From Desulfitobacterium_A sp034927245 (lineage in GTDB: Bacteria > Bacillota > Desulfitobacteriia > Desulfitobacteriales > Desulfitobacteriaceae), in NCBI RefSeq assembly GCF_034927245.1, contig NZ_JAYFQK010000068.1, positions 1-11,454 of the forward strand: a DNA stretch of 11,454 nt. Direction: 5' to 3'. The notes beneath the pieces are model-generated. The model searched no databases, was not told the DNA's origin, and saw only the letters and a program-made list of their open reading frames with translations. A program made the position numbers and the translations under genes. Positions 1 through 7,024 of the stretch are shown one piece after another; positions within the stretch are counted from its first letter, which is position 1, and each line of letters opens with the position of its first letter.

Positions 1-423
1 CTCTTTCACTTGTCTGAGTGTGTATTTCAAAACCTGCGAACCTTGCAGTCCCAGTTGGAATTGCTTCTGAATTAACTTATCTTCATTAAGTAGATAAACC
101 AAATACTGTGAATCAATATTTTCATGGGGTATCAACTTAACATAGTTTTGGGTGTAGAGATAACCCTCGTGCGCAATTCTTACGATCGTTGAAATTCCGG
201 ATATTAGACTAAATACGACATCTTCCGTATACAGCGTATTGACTTTATCTAGCGTTCTAACTTGCTTATGATCAACGTTTGATGAAACGATATCAACCAA
301 GTCATCCGCTATATCAGGTTGACCATAATAAGTATAAAGTGGAGCATTCACATCAGACACTTCAGTAATTCTAAATTGAGGTGATCCGCTTACCAATTCA
401 ACCATCTCGCTCAGCTTCTTCAT
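1..423 (-). CDS. HsdS-like type I restriction specificity protein, N-terminal part (runs off left edge)
   Basis: An open frame of 141 codons begins at ATG 421-423 and continues past position 1 without a stop. The start is supported by AGAAAGG at 434-440, ten bases upstream. The protein opens MKKLSEMVELVSGSPQFRI and later has VFSLISGISTIV followed by GYLYTQNYVKLIP and YLVYLLNE. This pattern (Leu-Ser entry, SGSPQFR, the 'GD-V-F-SLISG' block, then the 'TQN' and 'YLLN' blocks) is that of restriction subunit S target-recognition domains, which give DNA sequence specificity to HsdM/HsdR. No hsdM or hsdR gene is visible, so it could be the last gene of an R-M locus to the left or a stand-alone S-like protein of about 200 residues, as often occurs in Firmicutes. 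The family call is from memory of motifs, without an alignment. Confidence 0.68.
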   Translation of the reverse strand, partial: MKKLSEMVELVSGSPQFRITEVSDVNAPLYTYYGQPDIADDLVDIVSSNVDHKQVRTLDKVNTLYTEDVVFSLISGISTIVRIAHEGYLYTQNYVKLIPHENIDSQYLVYLLNEDKLIQKQFQLGLQGSQVLKYTLRQVKE

Positions 424-452
424 ATGAATTGTGCCTTTCTGAAATTAAGTAT

Positions 453-479
453 TTCTTGACGATGTAATCATATCAAGAA
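453..479. promoter_or_regulatory. Inverted repeat flanking the -10 (possible operator)
   Basis: Perfect 7-bp arms TTCTTGA (453-459) and TCAAGAA (473-479) surround a 13-nt spacer that contains most of the -10 box. Position and symmetry suit a repressor site controlling the HsdS-like gene. No regulator is assigned. Confidence 0.3.
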
Positions 480-495
480 TAATCTTAAAACACAA
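467..495 (-). promoter_or_regulatory. Probable sigma-A extended -10 promoter of the HsdS-like gene
   Basis: On the minus strand TTGTGT (490-495) and TATGAT (467-472) are separated by 17 bases, and TG precedes the -10 by one base (extended -10). Predicted transcription start is near 460, giving a leader of about 37 nt to the ATG at 423. The -10 matches consensus at five of six positions; the -35 is weak, as expected for an extended -10 promoter. Confidence 0.5.
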
Positions 496-620
496 GCATT
501 AAACTATTTAATTTTAAAAAATTACATAAACCTAGAAACTATAACCGCAAAAATCAATCCCTCCAACTCAACCCGACAACATTCAGGTCACATGATAAAT
601 TAACATATAAAACAAAGAAA

Positions 621-655
621 TTCGTCAAACACGCAACCCACACGTATTTGACGAA
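621..655 (-). terminator. Hairpin, candidate terminator of the glycan operon
   Basis: Arms TTCGTCAAA (621-629) and TTTGACGAA (647-655) are a perfect 9-bp match, and ACG/CGT (631-633/643-645) extend the stem across one mismatch. Read leftward, the stem is followed by TTTCTTTGTTTTAT, which fits a rho-independent terminator about 110 nt beyond the last operon gene. The stem is not GC-rich, so strength is uncertain. Confidence 0.45.
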
Positions 656-664
656 AATCAATTA

Positions 665-745
665 TCAAAAATATATCTGGTCCTTAAACAACTCTACGGC
701 CAACTCATCCAGAAGCTCATAGAAATGGATTAAGAAAGTGCCCTG
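665..745 (-). pseudogene. Short coding-like remnant, unrecognised
   Basis: After the last operon gene the minus strand has a 26-residue open stretch between stops (TAA at 746-748, TGA at 665-667). It reads FYELLDELAVELFKDQIYF at its end, with well-formed codons and amphipathic helical spacing. There is no start codon or ribosome binding site, so it looks like the 3' end of a lost gene, though chance cannot be excluded. No family was recognised. Confidence 0.25.
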
Positions 746-766
746 TTATGGGGACTTAATTGTACA

Positions 767-1435
767 CTATGCCAATTGAAGAATAGAATCCGGAAGCTGA
801 TAATCCTTAGGCAAAGTGGCTTTGATTCGCTGCCAAACCTGATCATCAACCAAGAGACTGGGATGCCTAGACGCTGTAGGGAAAAGGTTGCGGTAGTGCT
901 CAGCTGTCATCGGCAGAAGAATATTGATAGACTGAGGGTTAGGAATAACGTAATCGTTAGGAATACATTTAAAAATATTCTGCCAGGTACGAAAATTACT
1001 GAAATGATTGTCTGAAATAATATATTGGTCGCCGTCTGAACTGTCATTTAATTCAGCATCGACTGCTGAATCATCATCGTCTACTGGTTCAGCATCGTCT
1101 TCTGGCTCAGCGTCGTCTACTGGCTCAGCATCGTCTTCTGGCTCAGCATCGTCTTCTGGCTCAGCATCGTCTTCTGGTTCGGCATCGTCTTCTGGCTCAG
1201 CATCGTCTTCTGGTTCAGCATCGACTACCGGATCAGCATCGACTATTGGATCAGCATCGACTATTGGTTCAGCATCGACTATTGATACAGCATCGACTAT
1301 TGGTTCTACGCTAACCTTTAATGGTTCTGTGCCGTCGTCCATATGAGTCACGTGTTTTATCCAACACCCGAAATATATAAATACCCGTGTTAACATATTT
1401 ATAAACCTAGTCCATATGATACTGAGGCTAATCAT
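767..1435 (-). CDS. Acidic hexapeptide-repeat protein of the glycan operon, unknown function
   Basis: 222 residues, unrecognised. The start ATG overlaps the end of the glycosyltransferase gene by 8 bp and has AAAGGAG eleven bases upstream, so translation is probably coupled. Residues 1-30 are hydrophobic and aromatic and could form a short membrane-associated segment, but no clean signal peptide is seen. Residues 44-127 are 14 tandem hexapeptides, mostly EPEDDA or (E/D)PIVDA, strongly acidic and likely extended. Residues about 128-222 form a C-terminal domain holding a duplicated motif about 50 residues apart: WQNI-three residues-IPNDYVIP at W151 and WQRI-three residues-LPKDYQLP at W201. An internal ATG at residue 32 lacks a good ribosome binding site. 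Position at the end of a spore-type glycan operon suggests a surface or spore-coat protein, possibly an acceptor or a calcium-binding spacer; this is inference only. Confidence 0.75.
   Translation of the reverse strand: MISLSIIWTRFINMLTRVFIYFGCWIKHVTHMDDGTEPLKVSVEPIVDAVSIVDAEPIVDADPIVDADPVVDAEPEDDAEPEDDAEPEDDAEPEDDAEPEDDAEPVDDAEPEDDAEPVDDDDSAVDAELNDSSDGDQYIISDNHFSNFRTWQNIFKCIPNDYVIPNPQSINILLPMTAEHYRNLFPTASRHPSLLVDDQVWQRIKATLPKDYQLPDSILQLA
1055..1306. repeat. 18-bp tandem repeat array, 14 units, in frame
   Basis: Period-18 repeats with plus-strand core GGYTCAGCATCGWCTWYT, encoding hexapeptides on the minus strand. Units in the centre are nearly identical at DNA level, while the two ends have diverged (EPIVDA type on the N side; EPVDDD and DSAVDA on the C side). 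That pattern suggests recent expansion in the middle. The unit length keeps the frame, so copy number could vary between strains without breaking the gene. Confidence 0.92.
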
Positions 1436-2660
1436 TAAAATTTCGTCTCCTTTCCGTAATAGCTTTTTGATAAACTTCTACGGTTTGATTTACTATTTTG
1501 TCTAGTGACCAATGAGACAAAGCCCAGTCCTTAGCTGTAGAACCAAGTGTAATTCGAAGAGATTGGCTTTTCAGCAACTTACTCAAATTGGCACATAAAC
1601 ACTCTATATTTCCTACAGGTGTCAATAAACCTGTAACTTTGTGTTGGATCATTTCAGGCAATCCCCCTGCGTCACTGGCGATAATCGCTTTTCCCGCAAG
1701 TTGGGCTTCAATAATTGATAAAGGCTGGTTCTCAATAATGCTCGGAAGTACGAAAATGTCAGCTTGTGCCAATAAACTTGGGATATCATCTCGATTTCCT
1801 AAAAATATAACATCTTCTTCCAGTCCTAGGACCTTACACTGAAGGCGAAGTTCAGCTAGCTTATCTCCCTCTCCGGCAATCCAGCAAATCCAATCTTGAC
1901 GTTCTTCCTTTAGTCGCCCGAGTGCATCAAGAAGATGATCCACACCTTTAATTTGAACTAACCGGCCTGAATACATGATTACTTTCTTATTAGCGGGACA
2001 TTTAATCTCAGATTTCTTCCTCATTAGATGGAAAAAATTCTCAATATCATAACCATATTGAAACACTTTGATTTTCTCGTTGGGAACACGGAATTCATCG
2101 GTTAGTATTTTTTTCATCCATTGATTACAGAGAATGACGTATTCTGCTGATGATGCGCCGTTATACTCCAGTTGGTCAAAATATCTTCTAGCCATATAGG
2201 AGGTCGGAGACTTGTGGATGGTCTCTAACTGAAGCCTTATCTCGTGTGCAACAGATCCATGGAGGGAGGCGACAAGGGCCGCTTTTGGGGGTCTAATTCG
2301 GTTGATGCTTACGGCGGAAATGACATCTTGCGTATGAATGACGTCATAGGATTCCAAACCGAAATAGGCGGTGGACAACTCAAAAAGATAACGACGGAAT
2401 TCGGTATACTCTATAAGCTTATTCATATAGATTTCAGGGTAATCAGTTTCATTCAGCATTGATTTAAGAAGCGGCAGTAACTTATCTGTATTAAGCTGCT
2501 TTTTATTAACCAAGTGCACAAAACTTCCGGCTTCATCACCATAGCCAAGTAAATCCACCTCATGATTTAATGATTCCAGCTTTTCTTTAAGTTGTAACAT
2601 ATACGGCCATACGCCTCCCAAATGAGGGATATTCCAATAGGTTGCAAGCAAAATTTTCAT
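1428..2660 (-). CDS. Family 4 glycosyltransferase (GT-B fold)
   Basis: 410 residues, full length for the GT4 family, cytoplasmic or membrane-peripheral. It transfers a sugar from a nucleotide-sugar donor to a growing glycan; donor and acceptor cannot be read from sequence. The N-terminal domain has the glycine loop LGGVWPY (residues 14-20) and H134 in LHGS. The C-terminal Glycos_transf_1 domain has SGRLVQIKG (231-239), with R233 and K238 as donor-phosphate contacts, and the retaining-GT motif E310-x7-E318, followed by AGGLPEMI. The start has AAAGGAG seven bases upstream. A 77-nt gap containing a hairpin separates it from the dehydratase gene. The closest functional analogue I can name is YtcC of the B. 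subtilis spore-coat ytc cluster, by context rather than by measured identity. Confidence 0.9.
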   Translation of the reverse strand: MKILLATYWNIPHLGGVWPYMLQLKEKLESLNHEVDLLGYGDEAGSFVHLVNKKQLNTDKLLPLLKSMLNETDYPEIYMNKLIEYTEFRRYLFELSTAYFGLESYDVIHTQDVISAVSINRIRPPKAALVASLHGSVAHEIRLQLETIHKSPTSYMARRYFDQLEYNGASSAEYVILCNQWMKKILTDEFRVPNEKIKVFQYGYDIENFFHLMRKKSEIKCPANKKVIMYSGRLVQIKGVDHLLDALGRLKEERQDWICWIAGEGDKLAELRLQCKVLGLEEDVIFLGNRDDIPSLLAQADIFVLPSIIENQPLSIIEAQLAGKAIIASDAGGLPEMIQHKVTGLLTPVGNIECLCANLSKLLKSQSLRITLGSTAKDWALSHWSLDKIVNQTVEVYQKAITERRRNFND

Positions 2661-2681
2661 TTTTTCATCTCCTTTATGTAG

Positions 2682-2711
2682 GACAGATGCCGGGGAACAT
2701 GTGCATCTGTC
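2682..2711 (-). other. Intergenic hairpin between dehydratase and glycosyltransferase genes
   Basis: Perfect 9-bp arms GACAGATGC (2682-2690) and GCATCTGTC (2703-2711) with a 12-nt loop, in the only sizeable gap of the operon. No T-tract follows on the minus strand, so it is more likely an mRNA processing or stability structure than a terminator. Confidence 0.45.
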
Positions 2712-2737
2712 ATCAGATTACTGTCTAATTAATATAA

Positions 2738-3724
2738 TTATTGAGACAAATAGCCCTCTTCAGTTAGTATTTGTTTGATTTCTGCTTTGTTCATGAGGAG
2801 GTTCCCTGGAAAAGATTCCATTTTTACGGATGGGCAAGAAGCATAAGCTTCCTTTAAGGCTGGTATCTCAATCGACGGAAGTATTACCAAGTACCGATTT
2901 TTCAAAACCACCGAATTGTTACTTTCAATCGATGAGAGAAAATCTTCATTAAGTTTTTCTCCCGGTCTAATTCCTATCTCGATAATTTTTGTATCTGCCG
3001 TACCATAAGCTTCGATCAATACCTCAGCTAAGTCTAGTATCTTCCATGGCGACGACGTCAAAATGAAAGTTTCTCCGCCTTTTCCTTCTTCGGCCGCCGT
3101 TAGTAAAAGTTCCGTTGCGGATTTCGGGGTCATAAAGAATCGGATCATCTTTTTATCTGTAATACTGATATTACGTTTTTCTTTTAGTTGCTCAATAAAT
3201 AGATTAAGGACACTGCCATTGGAACCGAGGATATTAACTCCTCGTACATTCACGAATTTCGTCTCTTCTTTTTGTAGATTCGCATATATGATAAGCTTTT
3301 CACCAATCGCTTTAGTCATTCCGTAAAAGCTGACCGGATTTGCTGCCTTGTCAGTTGAGATATTGATAACTTTTTTTACACGATTTATAGTTGCAGCTTC
3401 AATCACATTTTGTGTTCCAATTACGTTCGTTTTCCAAGCCTCTAACGGCTGTTTTTCGCAGATGGGCACGTGCTTCAGCGCGGCAAGATGAAAAATGAAA
3501 TCTACCCCTTCACACGCTTTAATCAAGGTGCTGAGATCTCGGACGTCACCTATAGAAGATATCAATCTTGGGTCATCAATTTCACGATCCATCTTTACTT
3601 GGATGGTTTCGTTACGTGAGAAGCTAATAATTCTTTGCGGATTGTGAAGTAATAAGCGCTTTATCAACTCCTGTCCCCATGAGCCTGTTCCCCCGGTAAC
3701 CAAAATGGTTGAGTTTGTGAACAT
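2738..3724 (-). CDS. CapD/FlaA1-type nucleotide-sugar dehydratase/epimerase (SDR)
   Basis: 328 residues from ATG 3722-3724. An upstream in-frame GTG at 3731-3733 is possible, but AAGGAGTG lies eight bases before the ATG and overlaps the GTG, so I prefer the ATG. It is an extended short-chain dehydrogenase: NAD(P)-binding GGTGSWG (G11, G14, G17), acidic DVRD after the third strand, HLAALKHVP (79-87), then STDKAANP with D125-K126, and Y134-x3-K138. The Asp-Lys/Tyr set is that of UDP-GlcNAc 4,6-dehydratases (FlaA1/PseB, CapD, EpsC short forms), which start synthesis of deoxy-amino sugars such as QuiNAc, FucNAc or pseudaminic acid. There are no membrane segments, so it is the soluble type. Its start lies 5 nt past the stop of the DUF1796 gene, implying translational coupling. 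The exact sugar product is unknown. Confidence 0.88.
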   Translation of the reverse strand: MFTNSTILVTGGTGSWGQELIKRLLLHNPQRIISFSRNETIQVKMDREIDDPRLISSIGDVRDLSTLIKACEGVDFIFHLAALKHVPICEKQPLEAWKTNVIGTQNVIEAATINRVKKVINISTDKAANPVSFYGMTKAIGEKLIIYANLQKEETKFVNVRGVNILGSNGSVLNLFIEQLKEKRNISITDKKMIRFFMTPKSATELLLTAAEEGKGGETFILTSSPWKILDLAEVLIEAYGTADTKIIEIGIRPGEKLNEDFLSSIESNNSVVLKNRYLVILPSIEIPALKEAYASCPSVKMESFPGNLLMNKAEIKQILTEEGYLSQ

Positions 3725-3729
3725 GGTCT

Positions 3730-4374
3730 TCACTCCTTATTGCTAATATGAATGTCCTTAAGAAGTTCTGCCCAGAGGCTATCATTTGCGGTAAACTTAT
3801 TATCGCTGGGAAGTTGAATTGCGCACACTTTTTCCAAAGGCCAATTGTCTTCAACCAACTCTTTAACACTCGTATGATTAACAAGAAGCACCCGAAAATC
3901 ATTCTTGACCAAACCCGAAAGGACCTTTTCAAGCTCTTTAGCTTCTCCCAGATCGCCTTCTGTCCGAATAAAAAGTATACGTTGACAAGAGTTTACTTTT
4001 TCTAGAAAACGACGAATACGACGATCAAACTTTTCTCTTACTTCCGCATAGCTGCCTAAATGAGACAATGAATTCTTTCCTACCTCAAAATCGTGATTGG
4101 ACACAAAATGGTAGGCATCGTCTGATACACAAATATATTTTTCTCCGGCATAACCGATAACCCGTAAATTGGGAAGGTCCATAAATCCAATAAAACGATT
4201 CTTTAAAAGACGATTAACATCAGATAACTCAGGAGTGGCCATCCAGTCCAAAACTCCTGCGTAAGGCCTAAGGTTGTTCTGTCTCAGTTTAAGGGAGCCA
4301 ATGCAAAGATCCCCTAGGCTGAATATGGCATCATACGTTCCATATAAGTCTTGAAGGCGCACTATCAACAACAT
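3730..4374 (-). CDS. DUF1796 family protein (putative papain-like cysteine peptidase)
   Basis: About 214 residues. The N-terminal block AIFSLGDLCIGSLKLRQNNLR (written here as AIFSLGDLC at 16-24, then LKLRQNNLR), followed by AGVLDWM (39-45), matches the DUF1796 pattern 'SLG.nC..a..L+...lR....PfDW'. C24 would be the proposed nucleophile of this papain-like family, which is known mainly from spore and surface glycan clusters of Bacillales and Clostridia; its biochemical role is not established. Start choice is uncertain: AAAGGAG directly abuts the ATG at 4372-4374 with no spacing, whereas TTG at codon 3 would have a normal six-base spacing. Eighteen bases separate it from the epimerase gene upstream, and its TGA overlaps the ribosome binding site of the next gene. 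Confidence 0.78.
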   Translation of the reverse strand: MLLIVRLQDLYGTYDAIFSLGDLCIGSLKLRQNNLRPYAGVLDWMATPELSDVNRLLKNRFIGFMDLPNLRVIGYAGEKYICVSDDAYHFVSNHDFEVGKNSLSHLGSYAEVREKFDRRIRRFLEKVNSCQRILFIRTEGDLGEAKELEKVLSGLVKNDFRVLLVNHTSVKELVEDNWPLEKVCAIQLPSDNKFTANDSLWAELLKDIHISNKE

Positions 4375-4392
4375 CTCCTTTTATTAATAATC

Positions 4393-5304
4393 CTATTTTT
4401 TTGAATAGGTATAGGTGGCGGCTAAACCGTCTGACAAGTCTATCAGCGGCTGCCACTGCAGCAGTTCATACGCCTTTCTGTTGTCTAGGCAACTGTGCTT
4501 CACATCTCCTTTATTGGCTGGAGTATAGATGATTTCGACCGGCGATCCATGAATTTGGAACAATGTTGAGACTAATTGGTTTACTGAAGTCTTTCTGGAG
4601 GAGCTGACCTGAATGATTTCCTGATCTCCCCGCTCAGCAGCAGCCTGAATTGCCCGGATTACATCCTTTACATATATAAAATCTCGCGTTTGTTCGCCAT
4701 CACCATGAATGTTAAGTTGTTTTTGGGCATGGATTCGATCCAAAAAAACGGCGACTACTCCACCCTCTCCTTTGGCAATTTGCCCCGGGCCATAGACATT
4801 GCTGAAGCGTAGGATGGTGTAGGAAATTCCATAAAGTTGATGGTAAAGGAGAATATATGACTCGGCGGCCCATTTAGATAAACCATAATAGGAGATGGGT
4901 GATACCGGATCTTCTTCTGAAATGGATTCCTTATGCAGATCTCCATACACAGCTGAAGAAGATGTGAAGATTAGTTTTCGAACCTGGGCCTCCCGACAAG
5001 CCTCAAGAAGGTTGATTGTTCCACAAATATTCACCTGAGCATCATATTGCGGATCCTGAAGAGATTTCTGGACATCTGTCTGAGCAGCCAAGTGAAAGAC
5101 AACATCGGGTTTTTCACGTACAATAACGGCCTTGGCATCTCTACTGCGTATATCCATCTGGTGGAATACCGCAAGCGGGTGAGAAATATACGACTGTCCA
5201 GATACCAGATTGTCTATTATGGAAACTTCAATACCTTGGCAAAGAAGAAATTCCACAAGATGGGAGCCAATGAAGCCAGCTCCTCCAGTCACGAGGACTT
5301 TCAT
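4393..5304 (-). CDS. NAD-dependent nucleotide-sugar epimerase (GalE/YtcB-like SDR)
   Basis: 303 residues from ATG 5302-5304. The open frame continues 50 codons further upstream, but that stretch is not protein-like, and AAAGGAG is seven bases from this ATG (only one base from the ATG at 5310). Extended SDR: GGAGFIGSH (G7, G10, G13), D31 in IIDNL for NAD(H), HLAAQTDV, catalytic SSSAVYG (115-121), and Y140-x3-K144. RFSNVYGPGQ and a later GDGEQTRDFIYVKDV complete the UDP-sugar epimerase signature. Likely substrates are UDP-glucose, UDP-GlcNAc or their uronates; sequence alone does not decide. It is the first gene of the five-gene glycan operon and resembles YtcB of the B. subtilis sporulation ytc operon. 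Confidence 0.88.
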   Translation of the reverse strand: MKVLVTGGAGFIGSHLVEFLLCQGIEVSIIDNLVSGQSYISHPLAVFHQMDIRSRDAKAVIVREKPDVVFHLAAQTDVQKSLQDPQYDAQVNICGTINLLEACREAQVRKLIFTSSSAVYGDLHKESISEEDPVSPISYYGLSKWAAESYILLYHQLYGISYTILRFSNVYGPGQIAKGEGGVVAVFLDRIHAQKQLNIHGDGEQTRDFIYVKDVIRAIQAAAERGDQEIIQVSSSRKTSVNQLVSTLFQIHGSPVEIIYTPANKGDVKHSCLDNRKAYELLQWQPLIDLSDGLAATYTYSKK

Positions 5305-5329
5305 ATTCATTCTCCTTTTACATTTTGTG

Positions 5330-5358
5330 TATCCTATGCATATTAGCAGTGTTAGGTG
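5330..5358 (-). promoter_or_regulatory. Candidate sigma-K promoter of the glycan operon
   Basis: On the minus strand CACC (5355-5358) is followed after 16 bases by CATAGGATA (5330-5338). That fits the sigma-K consensus (mAC then CATAnnnTA at 16-17 spacing) exactly at the -10. The predicted start near 5322 leaves a short leader carrying the ribosome binding site at 5312-5318 and the ATG at 5304. Sigma-K drives late mother-cell spore-coat genes, which agrees with the gene content. A sigma-E reading is possible because its -10 also begins CATA. Confidence 0.5.
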
Positions 5359-5514
5359 AGTAGGGTTTTGGTGAAAAAATAAGCCTTTGTGTGTGAGCCA
5401 CGCATGGCGATTAACTAGGCGGTGAAGGTCTACTAGGGGGCTTGCAGTTGCCAACCATTAGTCAAGAGCAACGGTGTCTATCATGAAGTGAATGAAATAG
5501 CCTGGAAAGAATAA

Positions 5515-5567
5515 AATGTACCCTATAGAGTAGACAACGAAAAAAAGTCTACCCTACAGGGTACATT
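5515..5567 (-). terminator. Long hairpin terminator of the glmS remnant
   Basis: 21-nt arms at 5515-5535 and 5547-5567 with an 11-nt loop. The arms differ at two positions. Both differences become G-U pairs only in RNA read from the minus strand, giving an unbroken 21-bp stem; in plus-strand RNA they would be A-C mismatches. The stem is followed leftward by TTATTCTTTCC. This orients it as the terminator of the leftward glmS copy and insulates the glycan operon. Confidence 0.7.
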
Positions 5568-5599
5568 TGTTATAACAAGTAAAATAACGAAGTGGAGAA

Positions 5600-6778
5600 T
5601 CAGGTAGGTTTATCCACGTCACAACCTCTGGCCACCGATACATAATAAGCGAGCAGCTGAAGCGGAATGACGGTTAGAATCGGGGCGAGTTCAGCAACTG
5701 TTTTGGGTAAATAGATGACATGATCCACGGATTTAGTGAGATCCGTGTTCCCTTCGAACGTAATCCCGATCACTTTGGCATCCCGGGCTTTGACTTCTTT
5801 AATATTCGATACGGTCTTATCATAGACATCCATTTGAGTAGCAATCGCAATGACCGGAGTTTGTTCAGTAATCAGAGCGAGAGTCCCGTGTTTTAACTCT
5901 CCTGCAGCATACGCTTCCGCATGAATATAGGAGATTTCCTTCAATATTAAAGCGCCTTCCATAGCGACATTCCAGTCAAGACTTCGGCCAATGAAGAAGG
6001 TATCTTTAACTCCGACAAAGGATTGCGCAAAATCCTTGATATCTTTCGCTTGTTCCAGCACTTCTTGCGCTTGGGCAGGAATCTCTTTGAGAGCGGTAAT
6101 GACTTGCCCAATTTTCTCAGGAGTCAATGTCCCGCGAGTCTGTGCTAAATAGAGACCGAGTAAAACCATTCCTTCAAGCTGGGTCGTATAGGCCTTGGTC
6201 GAAGCGACCGCAATTTCAGGACTGGCCCAGGTATAGATGGAATCATGCGCTTCACCGGAGACAGAACTTCCGACGACATTCGTAACGGCAACAACATGCG
6301 CGCCTTGTTTTTTCGCTTCACGAAGCGCCGCCAATGTGTCCGCTGTTTCTCCGGACTGGCTGATCACAATGACCAAGGTGTGTTTATCAATCAAAGGAGA
6401 ACGATATCGGAATTCCGAAACGATATCCACTTCTACAGGTACCCGCACCCAGCGTTCAATCAGGGTTTTACCCACTAAACCGGCATGCCATGCCGTTCCG
6501 CAAGCAACGATAAAGACTTTATGGAGGTCTTTTACTTCCTCGGCGCTCAGATTAAATTCCTGAAGGACGACCTGTTGCTCCTCTAAACGACCTGTCATCG
6601 TATCTTCTAAGGCTTTGGGTTGCTCAAAGATTTCCTTGAGCATGAAGTGATCATAGCCGCCTTTTTCAGCAGCCACTGTATCCCACTTGACGTCATACAG
6701 TTCTTTAATTTTGGGATTGCCATCAAAATCGGTCACTTCGACTCTCAGTATAATCTCCCCCAGTCCCAATTCACTCAA
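5600..6778 (-). pseudogene. glmS: glmS remnant: glucosamine-6-phosphate synthase isomerase part, both ends lost
   Basis: An intact 392-codon frame covers the two SIS sugar-isomerase domains of GlmS (fructose-6-P plus glutamine to glucosamine-6-P), whose usual length is about 600-610 residues. Visible motifs: AAEKGGYDHFMLKEI at the linker, CGTAWHAG, SQSGETADT, ASTKAYTTQ, and EISYIHAEAYAAGELKHG. The entire N-terminal class II glutaminase domain with its Cys1 nucleophile is missing: a stop lies only a few codons before the first residues, and only TTG start codons without a ribosome binding site are available. At the other end the protein stops at CDVDKPT, whereas the family continues PRNLAKSVTVE; the lost tail contains the catalytic lysine (K603 in E. 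coli). It should be inactive as a synthase. LKHGT replaces the usual LKHGP. The absence of internal frameshifts suggests a recent loss or a residual sugar-phosphate-binding role. Confidence 0.85.
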
Positions 6779-6940
6779 AAAGTATTTTCAGCTGTTAATG
6801 TGTTTTTTTATTCTATGCCCACGCCATAAAAGTGTTAGATGGTTAGCACTTACTCTCTCATTAAACACAAATCCAACATATACTTTCGAATTCTGTTCTT
6901 TTTAGGAAAAATATGCTGAGATAATAAATTATAAAAGGAA

Positions 6941-6969
6941 TTGGAAAAAACTTGGCGAATTTGTATATG
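6941..6969 (+). promoter_or_regulatory. Weak candidate sigma-A promoter for the HD-GYP gene
   Basis: TTGGAA (6941-6946) and TATATG (6964-6969) are separated by 17 bases, each matching consensus at four of six positions, about 55 nt before the HD-GYP start. It is the best pair in the 246-nt gap, which otherwise shows no gene and no further recognisable glmS coding sequence. Confidence 0.3.
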
Positions 6970-7024
6970 TTATTAATTTATTGCATTATTAGAAATAATT
7001 ATAAATGGAACAGGAGTCTTAATA

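Larger units (their letters stand above)
424..766. other. Gene-free 343-nt stretch between the HsdS-like gene and the glycan operon
   Basis: AT-rich with no substantial gene on either strand. It holds the promoter and inverted repeat for the leftward HsdS-like gene, a hairpin at 621-655, and a 27-codon stop-bounded open stretch at 665-745. Nothing else could be supported. Confidence 0.6.

Noticed and set aside
1055..1306. CRISPR array
   Set aside because: Units are contiguous 18-mers with no unique spacers and they encode an in-frame hexapeptide.
1008..1346. Plus-strand ORF rich in Ser-Gly-Ser-Ala repeats
   Set aside because: It is the antisense of the 18-bp repeat tract. The minus strand has the ribosome binding site, operon context and a structured C-terminal domain.
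2244..2462. Plus-strand ORF inside the glycosyltransferase gene
   Set aside because: Antisense shadow of a clear GT4 coding region.
5305..5454. N-terminal 50-residue extension of the epimerase
   Set aside because: No ribosome binding site at the distal start and non-protein-like sequence. It overlaps the sigma-K-like promoter, and a good start lies at 5304.
6237..6563. Plus-strand ORFs opposite glmS
   Set aside because: Antisense shadows of the conserved SIS domain with no ribosome binding site or family motifs.
6779..7024. glmS ribozyme or riboswitch upstream of the glmS remnant
   Set aside because: The 5' half of the gene is gone, and no recognisable glmS ribozyme core was seen in this AT-rich gap.
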